This document shows, in pieces, positions 1-7,465 of a stretch of DNA of 64,000 nt (position 1 is its first letter; each line of letters opens with the position of its first letter). Below the pieces are notes generated by a model. That model had not been told where the DNA came from and searched no databases. It saw nothing but the letters and a program-made list of their open reading frames with translations. A program made the translations under genes and the position numbers. Location of the stretch: the NCBI RefSeq assembly GCF_000766945.1, contig NZ_KN266213.1, positions 49,370 to 113,369 of the forward strand. The letters are read 5' to 3'. This DNA comes from Cellvibrio mixtus subsp. mixtus J3-8 (GTDB lineage: Bacteria; Pseudomonadota; Gammaproteobacteria; Pseudomonadales; Cellvibrionaceae).

Positions 1-3000
1 TTAACGCGAGTTCGGCATTAATGCGCTGCACATCCCACACATTATTGTTATCGAAATGAATTTGCTCGATTGAATTTACAGTGAGCTCACCTTGTGTATT
101 GAAAGCATTGAGCACAGTAATACTGTCAGTGTTATTGATGCGGATAATGAGATTATTGCTGGTATCCCTGCGTAAACTGACCTGGGATTCCGTAATACCT
201 GTTGCAAAATGGAGATGATCCGTACCACTCACATCATCAATCAGATCAGCGCCATCACCTGTGGCAAAATAATAATGGTCATCACCTTTATCGCCGTATA
301 ATTTATCGTTACCTTTTCCGCCGGTGATAGTGTCTGCATTTATGTAGCCAACAAGAGTATCACCAAACTCAGTGCCAACCAGATTGATTCCTTTTGAGGA
401 CTCTTCAAGGATGCGTGGCAAATCCCATACCTGGCCATCATTAAATTCAATACGTTGTATTGCTTTATTGGGGAACACACCATCTGTGAGTGCGTTAAAC
501 ATATTGCTGACAACAATTTTCTGATCATCAGCGATTACGATTAATAAATTATTATCAACTCGACTCAGTAACAATTGGTTCGCGTTAATCCCTTCCGCAA
601 AACGAATAGTATTGGTGCCACCACTTTCTATAAGGGTATCAATACCATCACCTGCACGAATTAAATAAGTATCGCTGCCTATACCCCCTGTTAACGAATC
701 ATCACCGCGCCCACCAATCAAGGTTGAACCACCGGCATGAGCATAAAGCGTGTCATTAGCCAAACCACCAACCAACTGCGTTCCTGCCGTTTGAGCAGTG
801 CGATTTACTTGCGAACTTAGCCGGGCAAGAATAACGTCATCAATAGCCGTCGCGTTGTTTGCTGTTGCTGACTCTTTAAATTCATCAACACTATTGCCTA
901 AAGCAATTTGACCCACAGAGCCATTGAGCCCATTAAAAATATAAAATGCGGCATTGCCTACGCGTAAAACCAAATCATTATTGGTAGCAGTAGCACGAAT
1001 TTGATCCAGAGAGGAAACACCAACCAGTGCAAGGGTGTTATTTCCCTCATTGCCTGTAATTGCCACCATATGGCCAGGACTGGCAGCAGCCTGAGCATTG
1101 CCGGTGTAAGAAGATTGTGCTGTATAAGCAAGTGAATCACTGGAGCGACTTGCAGCTGATGCGCCACCGGCGTGTTCAAATACAATGTCTTCTATAATGA
1201 AAATATTATTGCCAGCACCACCATTAAAACCTAAATCGTCAACTGCACCAACAATAGTGTCATCACCATTTCCACCATCAAATTTATCCTGACCATCACC
1301 ACCAATTAAAAGGTCATTATCATCACCACCACTTAGCTCATCATTGCCGTCACCACCAATGAGAATATCCTTACCTTTTTCACCAAAAAGCGTATCCTTT
1401 CCGGTCCCGCCATCCAGAACATCATTTCCTCCACCCGCAAAAATCACATCATTGTCAGCACCGCCAGATAGATAGTCCGCGTAGATACCGCCCGATAATG
1501 TATCGTTACCTTCATCACCAAATAAATTAGCTCCTTTGACTGTAGCGAGCTTATTGGCAATTTCATCGGACAACGCCACGAATGTGGTTATTGCTGTTAT
1601 AGCGGGTGATGGATTACTACCAGCCATAGCTAATCGTCCATTATTGGAATAGTCATACGTGAGCGTATAACTTCCAGGAAAACTATAACCAACATCGCCA
1701 CTACTATGGTTAGTTGTGACACTTCCATCCTTGCCAATATATTTCACATTCTCAATGGCCGAACTGTATTCAGCAAAACTGTTGGTGAAATTCTTATAAA
1801 ATTCATTTTTTATGTTGTAGGTCGTTCCGCTTTGCTCGACCCTGAATTCCATTTGGGCAATTGCATCTGCATAAACTTCATCGCGTGTGATTGCTCTGTG
1901 CCCTACGATTTTCTCCAAATCATTTTTATGCAGCTCTTTCAGGTTATTAAATTGAAAATAGGCTGGGCCTGATGACACCAGAACATCGTTATCAGCACCA
2001 CCATGCGCAACTGCCCCTCCGATAGACGCATAGATAAAATCATTCCCTGCACCGCCATCAATGCTATCTGCACCAGTTGCATCAACTTTGGCTTTAAGGT
2101 TATTGATAACATCACCATCCAGCGTGGTAGTAAAACCACCGGAAATAATATCGTCGCCCGCTCCACCGAGTAATGTATCGCTGCCTTGCAGCATTCCCAT
2201 AATGATGTCATTACCTGCACCGCCATCCGCTTTTAAACCGGAATATGCATAAATATTCAGTGCGGGATTTGTATCGCGCAAATTATCGAGGGTAATCGCA
2301 TTATTTTTTTCATCGCCATTAACAACACCGGGAGTTCCAGTTGCTGGTGTTGATGTGTCAATGGTTAGGGAAATGCCGAGGTGACCGGGTTGCCAATCGC
2401 GAATCAGAATAGTGCCGTTAGCGGCATCGGTGAGTGAATTTATGAGAAGATCAGTGGATGAACCGTTATTTATTTTTATGGCTTCAAAGCTTTTTGAATC
2501 ATCGCGGAAAATAATATCGGAGCCATGCAGGGATTTGAAATTACCGGACCAACCGGTTATTGAAATTGTACCGCTACCGTCAGAGTCTTTGATAATGTCA
2601 GTGCCGAAATCGTTTTCGAATTTATAGGTATCATTGCCTGCGCCGCCATGCAGTACATCGGAACCTTCATCACCAGAGAGAGTATCCTCCCCTTCACCAC
2701 CAAAGACTTGATCGTTGCCCTCACCCGCATAAATTTCATCGTTCCCCAAACCACCGAAAATAATATCATCGCCTTTTTGACTGAGAATATAATCATTTCC
2801 TGTGAGCCCCATAATCAAATCAGACTTATCAAGAGGCCGGGCTGAGTCAGATAATGTACCCAGTGCATCATCAAACACGCCATTGGTGTGATCACCAAAT
2901 ATAAATTCTCCATCCAAATGCTGAATTAAACCCAGGTAATCACCTTGTAATTCGTCGTAGCCATTTGTTTTGACCCAATTAATAGCTGGGTTCAACTCTC

Positions 3001-3904
3001 CATAAATATCAGAGACACTACCACCAAGCAAAAATGGAGCGAAGTTTTCGTCTTCATTTGCTAAAACTCGTGCAGATTCTCCTTTTCTTACATCTGCATC
3101 ATAATCAAGAATATGATTCCTATGCTTAGAATACATCTTTACTGCGTTAACAACGTCAGTTTCCGTTAATAATAAGCTAGTCGGAAACAGCCCAATCATT
3201 TCACTTTCTATATACTTTCGTTTTGCAACTCCTCTTTGGATATTTTCAGGTGTTCTACTACCAACGGTGTTGTAACGAATTTCATACCATAGTTCTGCAC
3301 GATTTCCTTGATCAAACGCCCTACGCATTGAAGGAGCAACACCTGTATTTACATCACCACGATAAGCCATTGAAAGCAAAGCCAAGCGCTCATACGAATC
3401 AGGAATAACACCTTCACCACCAGCCCAGCCATTGACACGATCTTCATAACGCTCAACACCTGCATCAAAGGGATCAAGCATTGCAGGGTCGTCAACACCT
3501 GCATAAGTAAATGTTTGCTTGCGTTCGTTATTAGCACCCGTGCCATAAATAGAATTCAACCCCGTATCGGAATACCTGCTTGCCATAATCCGGTTCAATT
3601 CATCCGTTAATTGCTGAACATTTAATGCATTATTGGCGCAGGTATTTCTGAGTTGATCTACGTAGTCACTTTCTATAGCTCTTGCAACAGGATTATCACG
3701 AAAAGCTGCCGCACTAAAATTTACACCCATTGAAGTAATAACAGATTCAGCAACACCAGCATCCCGAAGGTTATAGCCAATTCCTATTGTCGGAATACCA
3801 ATACCATCGTCATAAACAGCAACCCTCTTGGCCTCCAACAACTCAATAAATGTTTGACGCAGTGTTTCGTAGGTTGTTGTATCCAACTCATTAAAACTGA
3901 TCAT
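1..3904 (-). CDS. RTX protein with N-terminal T4-type lysozyme domain (C-terminus outside window)
   Basis: The frame is open without a stop from an ATG at 3904 (AGGAG seven bases upstream) to the left edge: 1301 codons, 3' end missing. Residues 12-46 align without gaps to the active-site region of phage T4 lysozyme. Glu24, Asp33 and Thr39 match T4 Glu11, Asp20 and Thr26, and the motif PTIGIGYNL carries Tyr where T4 has His31. This predicts a muramidase (GH24-like) domain covering roughly residues 1-235. Calcium-binding nonapeptide (GGxGxDxxx) arrays follow at about 358-425, 791-900, 1045-1086 and 1171-1218. Between the later arrays lie haemolysin-type 'related' modules ending in [13 protein letters not shown] motifs. 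There is no signal peptide, so secretion by a type I system is inferred from the RTX repeats; no transporter genes are in the window. The gene lies 44 bp behind an LprI-type inhibitor gene, suggesting a toxin/immunity pair. Residues about 640-790 are unrecognised. Confidence 0.9.
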   Translation of the reverse strand, partial: MISFNELDTTTYETLRQTFIELLEAKRVAVYDDGIGIPTIGIGYNLRDAGVAESVITSMGVNFSAAAFRDNPVARAIESDYVDQLRNTCANNALNVQQLTDELNRIMASRYSDTGLNSIYGTGANNERKQTFTYAGVDDPAMLDPFDAGVERYEDRVNGWAGGEGVIPDSYERLALLSMAYRGDVNTGVAPSMRRAFDQGNRAELWYEIRYNTVGSRTPENIQRGVAKRKYIESEMIGLFPTSLLLTETDVVNAVKMYSKHRNHILDYDADVRKGESARVLANEDENFAPFLLGGSVSDIYGELNPAINWVKTNGYDELQGDYLGLIQHLDGEFIFGDHTNGVFDDALGTLSDSARPLDKSDLIMGLTGNDYILSQKGDDIIFGGLGNDEIYAGEGNDQVFGGEGEDTLSGDEGSDVLHGGAGNDTYKFENDFGTDIIKDSDGSGTISITGWSGNFKSLHGSDIIFRDDSKSFEAIKINNGSSTDLLINSLTDAANGTILIRDWQPGHLGISLTIDTSTPATGTPGVVNGDEKNNAITLDNLRDTNPALNIYAYSGLKADGGAGNDIIMGMLQGSDTLLGGAGDDIISGGFTTTLDGDVINNLKAKVDATGADSIDGGAGNDFIYASIGGAVAHGGADNDVLVSSGPAYFQFNNLKELHKNDLEKIVGHRAITRDEVYADAIAQMEFRVEQSGTTYNIKNEFYKNFTNSFAEYSSAIENVKYIGKDGSVTTNHSSGDVGYSFPGSYTLTYDYSNNGRLAMAGSNPSPAITAITTFVALSDEIANKLATVKGANLFGDEGNDTLSGGIYADYLSGGADNDVIFAGGGNDVLDGGTGKDTLFGEKGKDILIGGDGNDELSGGDDNDLLIGGDGQDKFDGGNGDDTIVGAVDDLGFNGGAGNNIFIIEDIVFEHAGGASAASRSSDSLAYTAQSSYTGNAQAAASPGHMVAITGNEGNNTLALVGVSSLDQIRATATNNDLVLRVGNAAFYIFNGLNGSVGQIALGNSVDEFKESATANNATAIDDVILARLSSQVNRTAQTAGTQLVGGLANDTLYAHAGGSTLIGGRGDDSLTGGIGSDTYLIRAGDGIDTLIESGGTNTIRFAEGINANQLLLSRVDNNLLIVIADDQKIVVSNMFNALTDGVFPNKAIQRIEFNDGQVWDLPRILEESSKGINLVGTEFGDTLVGYINADTITGGKGNDKLYGDKGDDHYYFATGDGADLIDDVSGTDHLHFATGITESQVSLRRDTSNNLIIRINNTDSITVLNAFNTQGELTVNSIEQIHFDNNNVWDVQRINAELAL

Positions 3905-3948
3905 ATAAAACTCCTGTTAGTTAATCCCTGTAGATCAGAGAGGTAAGT

Positions 3949-5019
3949 TTATGGCCATACAAAGTGATAAAAACATTTTTCATCTGCCCCCATAGCGTTA
4001 TGGTGACTAGGAACCTTGCTTAAACGTAACTCTGAATAAAATTGATTTTTTCCTTTTGATAATCTCTTTTCATCCATAGTTACGAAATACAACTCATTTT
4101 TGTAGTTAAAAAAATCACCCGAATTGGGGTGCTGAAAGTCTTTGGGTGCCCCCTTACTTCCACTTAAAGTAAAAATATTTTTAAATTCCATGTCCGTAAT
4201 ATAATATTTACCATAGTTTCTTCGAGAACCAACACGCTGGTAGACATCGCAGTTTTTAACATCATCGTCATGGCTATAATAATGTAGTAAATTTTCTTCT
4301 TTTCCATCATTGTTAACATCTAACGTTATGTAATTTAGCACTGCATGCCTTTTAACTGACTCAAATATTTCTTTCCATTGCAAATCATCATTAACTTTTT
4401 TCAATCCAAAAGCGTTATATCTAGAGCTAAATCTCTCAATATCACGAATGATACTTTCATGGTTTTTAATATCTAATGGCTTCCATGCTAACGGCTTAAA
4501 CCCCAAATCAGCATTTAGTTTTAGCTCACATAACATAGGATTTATGGATGGAAACGAATTGAGATTTTCCCGAAATGCCTGACAAAGAGGCTTATCTTCT
4601 GATTTGGATACAAGATCACCATTGCCATTCAAGGCATCACCAACCCAAATATATTTTCCTACTTTTCCTGCGGCTTCTTTCACTTGCATTTCTGCCTGAA
4701 GCAATAGGGTTGCCTGGTTTCTATATGCTGTACTTAAACAATAAATATCTTGGCATTTATTTCTGGTGTCTTTTAGCCAGGTACGTTGCAGTTGCTTTAA
4801 TGCCTCTTTATCAACAACTGCATCCATTGCGTTTTTATAAGCCATTGCCAGCTCTTCATCACTTCTTGACAAAAGACTACTCTGACAGATCATTTTTTCA
4901 ACATTTGTAGTTGCTTTGGCACAATCAAAACTTGCTGCCTGTAATAAGCTGGAGAAAGCTGCAAATCCGGCTATACCGATTATTTTGAGAATTGCTTTTT
5001 TAGATACTGCATTACTCAT
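3949..5019 (-). CDS. Periplasmic LprI-domain protein, probable lysozyme inhibitor / immunity protein
   Basis: 356 aa. A signal peptide (basic start, hydrophobic 10-26, cleavage near LLQA-AS at 28/29) sends it to the periplasm. Residues about 31-110 form an LprI_N (formerly DUF1311) domain: Cys33, the EKMIC motif, the LAMAYK helix, LQRTWLKDTRNKC and CLSTAYRNQ, with the usual four cysteines. Mycobacterial LprI, the namesake, inhibits lysozyme. The C-terminal ~240 residues are unrecognised, but contain an EF-hand-like loop, DVNNDGKEEN, near residue 240. The start is supported by GAGGA seven bases before the ATG. The gene sits directly upstream of the lysozyme-RTX gene on the same strand (44 bp gap), so protection of the producer's peptidoglycan is the natural inference. 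The domain call is firm; the immunity role is not proven. Confidence 0.82.
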   Translation of the reverse strand: MSNAVSKKAILKIIGIAGFAAFSSLLQAASFDCAKATTNVEKMICQSSLLSRSDEELAMAYKNAMDAVVDKEALKQLQRTWLKDTRNKCQDIYCLSTAYRNQATLLLQAEMQVKEAAGKVGKYIWVGDALNGNGDLVSKSEDKPLCQAFRENLNSFPSINPMLCELKLNADLGFKPLAWKPLDIKNHESIIRDIERFSSRYNAFGLKKVNDDLQWKEIFESVKRHAVLNYITLDVNNDGKEENLLHYYSHDDDVKNCDVYQRVGSRRNYGKYYITDMEFKNIFTLSGSKGAPKDFQHPNSGDFFNYKNELYFVTMDEKRLSKGKNQFYSELRLSKVPSHHNAMGADEKCFYHFVWP

Positions 5020-5044
5020 ACGATTTTCCTCAACATACTAAATG

Positions 5045-5074
5045 CCTGCTCGCCTCTGTTGAATTGCGAGCAGG
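5045..5074 (-). promoter_or_regulatory. Perfect 9-bp inverted repeat in the leader of the LprI gene
   Basis: CCTGCTCGC (5045-5053) and GCGAGCAGG (5066-5074) form a perfect 9-bp stem with a 12-base loop, ending about 12 bases before the GAGGA ribosome-binding site of the LprI-type gene. It has no T-run on the minus strand, so it is not a typical terminator. It could be an mRNA structure affecting translation or mRNA stability, or an operator. The pairing is seen; the function is a guess. Confidence 0.4.
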
Positions 5075-5168
5075 AAAACGAAATAAGAATGGGAATATAA
5101 ATCCACGATTGGGATATTGATTTGGCTTGTTTGCCAGTACGTCCATTTTTACATCCAGTGTTTTGAGG

Positions 5169-5189
5169 GATTCATTGAATTAATGAATC
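5169..5189. promoter_or_regulatory. 21-bp palindrome upstream of the LprI/lysozyme operon
   Basis: GATTCATT (5169-5176) and AATGAATC (5182-5189) are perfect inverted arms around the five bases GAATT. The site lies about 150 bp before the start of the LprI-type gene and could be a dimeric regulator's operator. No convincing sigma-70 boxes could be assigned next to it. Confidence 0.3.
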
Positions 5190-5238
5190 ATCCATTGTCC
5201 TGAAAATTTAGGTGGGTATGTATACAGCGCGAATAATA

Positions 5239-5535
5239 TCAACTGGCGCCATTTTGTAAACAGGGTTTAGGCGACATATCTATAAAAAATACTTCATCAT
5301 TTTTTGTATTGAAATAGAAAGTCATTTTTTTGTGAAACTCTTTCAGATTATTAAACTGAAAATAGGCTGGGCCTGATGACACCAGAACATCGTTATCAGC
5401 ACCACCGTGAGCAACTGATCCCCCGATGGAGGTATAGATAAAATCATCACTTTCACCGCCATCCGCTTTTAAACCGGAGTATGCGTAAATATTCAATGTG
5501 GGATTTGTATCGCGAAAATCATTAAGACTTTATCA
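5239..5535 (-). pseudogene. Remnant duplicate of an internal RTX-gene segment
   Basis: Bases about 5319-5530 are nearly identical to two pieces of the large RTX gene at about 1930-2050 and 2220-2290. The 168 bp (56 codons) that separate them in the parent are absent. The junction falls at the bases CACCGCCATC, which occur at both 2050-2059 and 2218-2227 of the parent, so the deletion looks like recombination between RTX repeats. It kept the frame. Below 5319 the similarity ends and a unique tail of about 28 residues follows (MTFYFNTKN onward), ending in a stop at 5239. Upstream, the frame is closed by a stop just before SLNDFRDTN. The longest ATG frame, from 5496, encodes 85 aa. It is most likely a relic of a second RTX gene; expression seems unlikely. 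Confidence 0.75.
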
Positions 5536-5608
5536 AATGCATCTATTTTTATAAAACAAAAATCAAGTGAAAAGGGATTTTTTCATGAGAATTTCTTTCA
5601 GCTGCTGT

Positions 5609-5752
5609 TTACCAAAATGATACTAACTTACCTGCAGTATATGGAGCATTCATCCAATATTTTTTTATAATTTTTTCATTAATTTTATTTTCAACTTCAT
5701 AAAAATGTACGCAATTCCAAGTACAGCCAAGCAAATCGGAGTAGTTAATCAT
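5609..5752 (-). CDS. Possible small ORF 2 (47 aa), or 3' half of a frameshifted gene
   Basis: The ATG at 5752 overlaps the stop of the preceding small ORF by one base (TAATG), an arrangement typical of translational coupling. The predicted 47-aa peptide begins MINYSDLLGCTWNC and ends KLVSFW. It resembles nothing I recognise. Joined to the ORF before it by a one-base shift it would make a protein of about 98 aa, so a decayed single gene is an equal possibility. The surrounding DNA is very AT-rich, where short ORFs arise by chance. Confidence 0.3.
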   Translation of the reverse strand: MINYSDLLGCTWNCVHFYEVENKINEKIIKKYWMNAPYTAGKLVSFW

Positions 5753-5907
5753 TAATTTTTTCTCGGATTAATTTCAATAAAATTTTCATAATAATAATCG
5801 GTGCAGCATTTTGATACTGCACAATTCTGCGCGCACATCCATCCAACAATTCCTATCGCATTAACAATTGTTTTTTTAACTGCCTTATTCAATATTTTCT
5901 TCAACAT
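5752..5907 (-). CDS. Possible small ORF 1 (51 aa), cysteine-containing
   Basis: This ORF opens with ATG at 5907 and would encode 51 residues: a basic start (MLKKILNKAVKKT), a short hydrophobic stretch (IVNAIGIVGWMCA), then four cysteines in total and an aromatic run (DYYYENF). It resembles a secreted or membrane-anchored small peptide. No clear ribosome-binding site precedes it. It lies upstream of the RTX remnant and downstream of the glycosyltransferase gene on the same strand, and may be a relic of the toxin locus. Confidence 0.3.
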   Translation of the reverse strand: MLKKILNKAVKKTIVNAIGIVGWMCAQNCAVSKCCTDYYYENFIEINPRKN

Positions 5908-5955
5908 ACTGAAATTTTGTGCTATTAGTTTTACATGAAAAGGAATAAATTAAAA

Positions 5956-7173
5956 TCAGAAAAATATTTTCTCAACCCACAACTTTTGCTTGGGTAAACA
6001 TTCAGACTCCAAATCATAATTACTAAAAATAAAATCCCTCGCAAAATCACCTAACCGTTTCCGTTCCTTTGGGTTATTTAACAACTCTGTAACATTGTTA
6101 ACTATTTCTTGCTGATCAAAAAAATCCACCAAAATACCGGTTTCATTATTTTTGATAACTTCCCTGACCGGTTCTGTATTACTGGCAACAATGGAGCAAC
6201 CGATACTCATGGCTTCCATAAGGCTCCAGCTCAGCACAAAGGGATAAGTTAAATAAACATGTACCGTAGATATTTGCAGCAACTGGATGAAGTTGGGATA
6301 AGGCAATTTGCCAACGAAATGCACGCGGCTCATATCCAGCTGGCTTTTTACTTCCTGTAAAAATAGTTCCTTCCAGGTTGTTCCTGCTGGTGGTTTTGCG
6401 CCGTAACTTACATCATCCCCACCGACAATAATTACTCGTGCCTTGGGGTTTTGTTTGAGGATTTCCGGTAAGGCACGCATAAAAATGTGGTAGCCGCGCA
6501 TGGGTTCCAGATTGCGGTTTACGAAGGTGATTATCTGGTCATCCCTGGTGATGGTTTTACCATTTAATTGCATGGTTACCTGGGGATTTGGTTTTAGCAG
6601 TTGGGTATTTATTCCGTCGTGGATGACGGATATTTTGGATTTAAAATATTCCGGGAATACTGAACGCTGGTAATGAGTGGGAGATAAACCGGCATCTGCT
6701 TGCAGTAGATGCAAATCAAAACTGGCATTTTTTAATTTCAACCGGCAGGCAAGATCTTCTTCTTGTTGGGAAAATTCGGGATCGAAATTGCTGTCCGCAC
6801 CTTGCGCTTGATAATAAAACTCGCAATAAAGAGCGAGTTTTGCTGTTGGCCATACTTCTTTTAAAAATAAACTTTCACCCCAACCGGGATGGGCAATGAT
6901 TACGTCAGGTGTAAAACCCTGCTTTTTTAATGCTTGTGCCGCCCAAAACGCCGCTTCCGCACGAATGGTTTTGGTTTCCATATCCACCAGCCATGGGTGG
7001 ATATTTTCACTGCTGCTGCGTTTTATTTCATAGTGATGCACTCTTACGCCGCGAGGCACAGAGCGTTTGCTGGGCGTTAGTACGCGAACATCATTTTTGA
7101 TATCGGCGGCTAATGCAGGAGCAAGGTGCACAAACTGCGCGGGGAAATTTTGATGGATAAACAACACTCTCAT
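5956..7173 (-). CDS. Glycosyltransferase family 4 protein
   Basis: 405 aa, no signal peptide, predicted cytoplasmic with a GT-B fold. It starts with the typical N-terminal strand MRVLFIHQNFPAQF. The C-terminal half holds the nucleotide-sugar-binding domain: VIHDGIN near 190, FVNRNLEPMRGYH near 225, and LSWSLMEAMSIGC with Glu320. At the first position of the family's usual E-x7-E motif, Phe312 stands in place of Glu; I believe this substitution recurs in a subfamily with the motif YPFVLSWS. Donor and acceptor cannot be deduced. No polysaccharide cluster surrounds it: comEC lies upstream and the RTX/lysozyme locus downstream. It may glycosylate a surface polymer or be part of the accessory region. 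Confidence 0.88.
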   Translation of the reverse strand: MRVLFIHQNFPAQFVHLAPALAADIKNDVRVLTPSKRSVPRGVRVHHYEIKRSSSENIHPWLVDMETKTIRAEAAFWAAQALKKQGFTPDVIIAHPGWGESLFLKEVWPTAKLALYCEFYYQAQGADSNFDPEFSQQEEDLACRLKLKNASFDLHLLQADAGLSPTHYQRSVFPEYFKSKISVIHDGINTQLLKPNPQVTMQLNGKTITRDDQIITFVNRNLEPMRGYHIFMRALPEILKQNPKARVIIVGGDDVSYGAKPPAGTTWKELFLQEVKSQLDMSRVHFVGKLPYPNFIQLLQISTVHVYLTYPFVLSWSLMEAMSIGCSIVASNTEPVREVIKNNETGILVDFFDQQEIVNNVTELLNNPKERKRLGDFARDFIFSNYDLESECLPKQKLWVEKIFF

Positions 7174-7465
7174 TACCAGTCATTCCTGTTACTTGTTATA
7201 TGGATTTTTTGTGTTTGTGGCACAAATGCACTATCAACGTTAGCTGAACTAGTGGTATGGCTCAAGGCGATGCGGAATTGTAAATTCGAAGACAGATATA
7301 GAGCATACTGATGTGGATAGTGCGTGCTGCCAAGCACTGTAGAGGATTGTCCATGGCTCATTCCATTTATCTAATTAAATATCTGGTGATTCTAATAAAT
7401 GTTTACTCAGGCACGCAATCATCTAAACAACATTGTCGATAATTTAACAATTCCATGAGGTTGAA
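7174..7465. other. Gap between comEC and the glycosyltransferase gene
   Basis: About 290 bases without a supportable gene. Two short overlapping ORFs on opposite strands have no recognisable product and no ribosome-binding sites. The glycosyltransferase promoter presumably lies here, but no convincing boxes were found. Confidence 0.5.

Noticed and set aside
1230..1530. Regularly spaced near-repeats that might look like a CRISPR array
   Set aside because: They are 27-base codon repeats of RTX nonapeptides inside an open frame; the spacing has no unique spacers of constant length.
5084..5150. Possible sigma-54 promoter (a TGGCA element) upstream of the LprI gene
   Set aside because: The required GC/TTGC element at -12 is missing at the correct distance.
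7126..7361. Two overlapping short ORFs on opposite strands near the glycosyltransferase start
   Set aside because: There are no ribosome-binding sites and no recognisable products; one overlaps the start of the glycosyltransferase gene.
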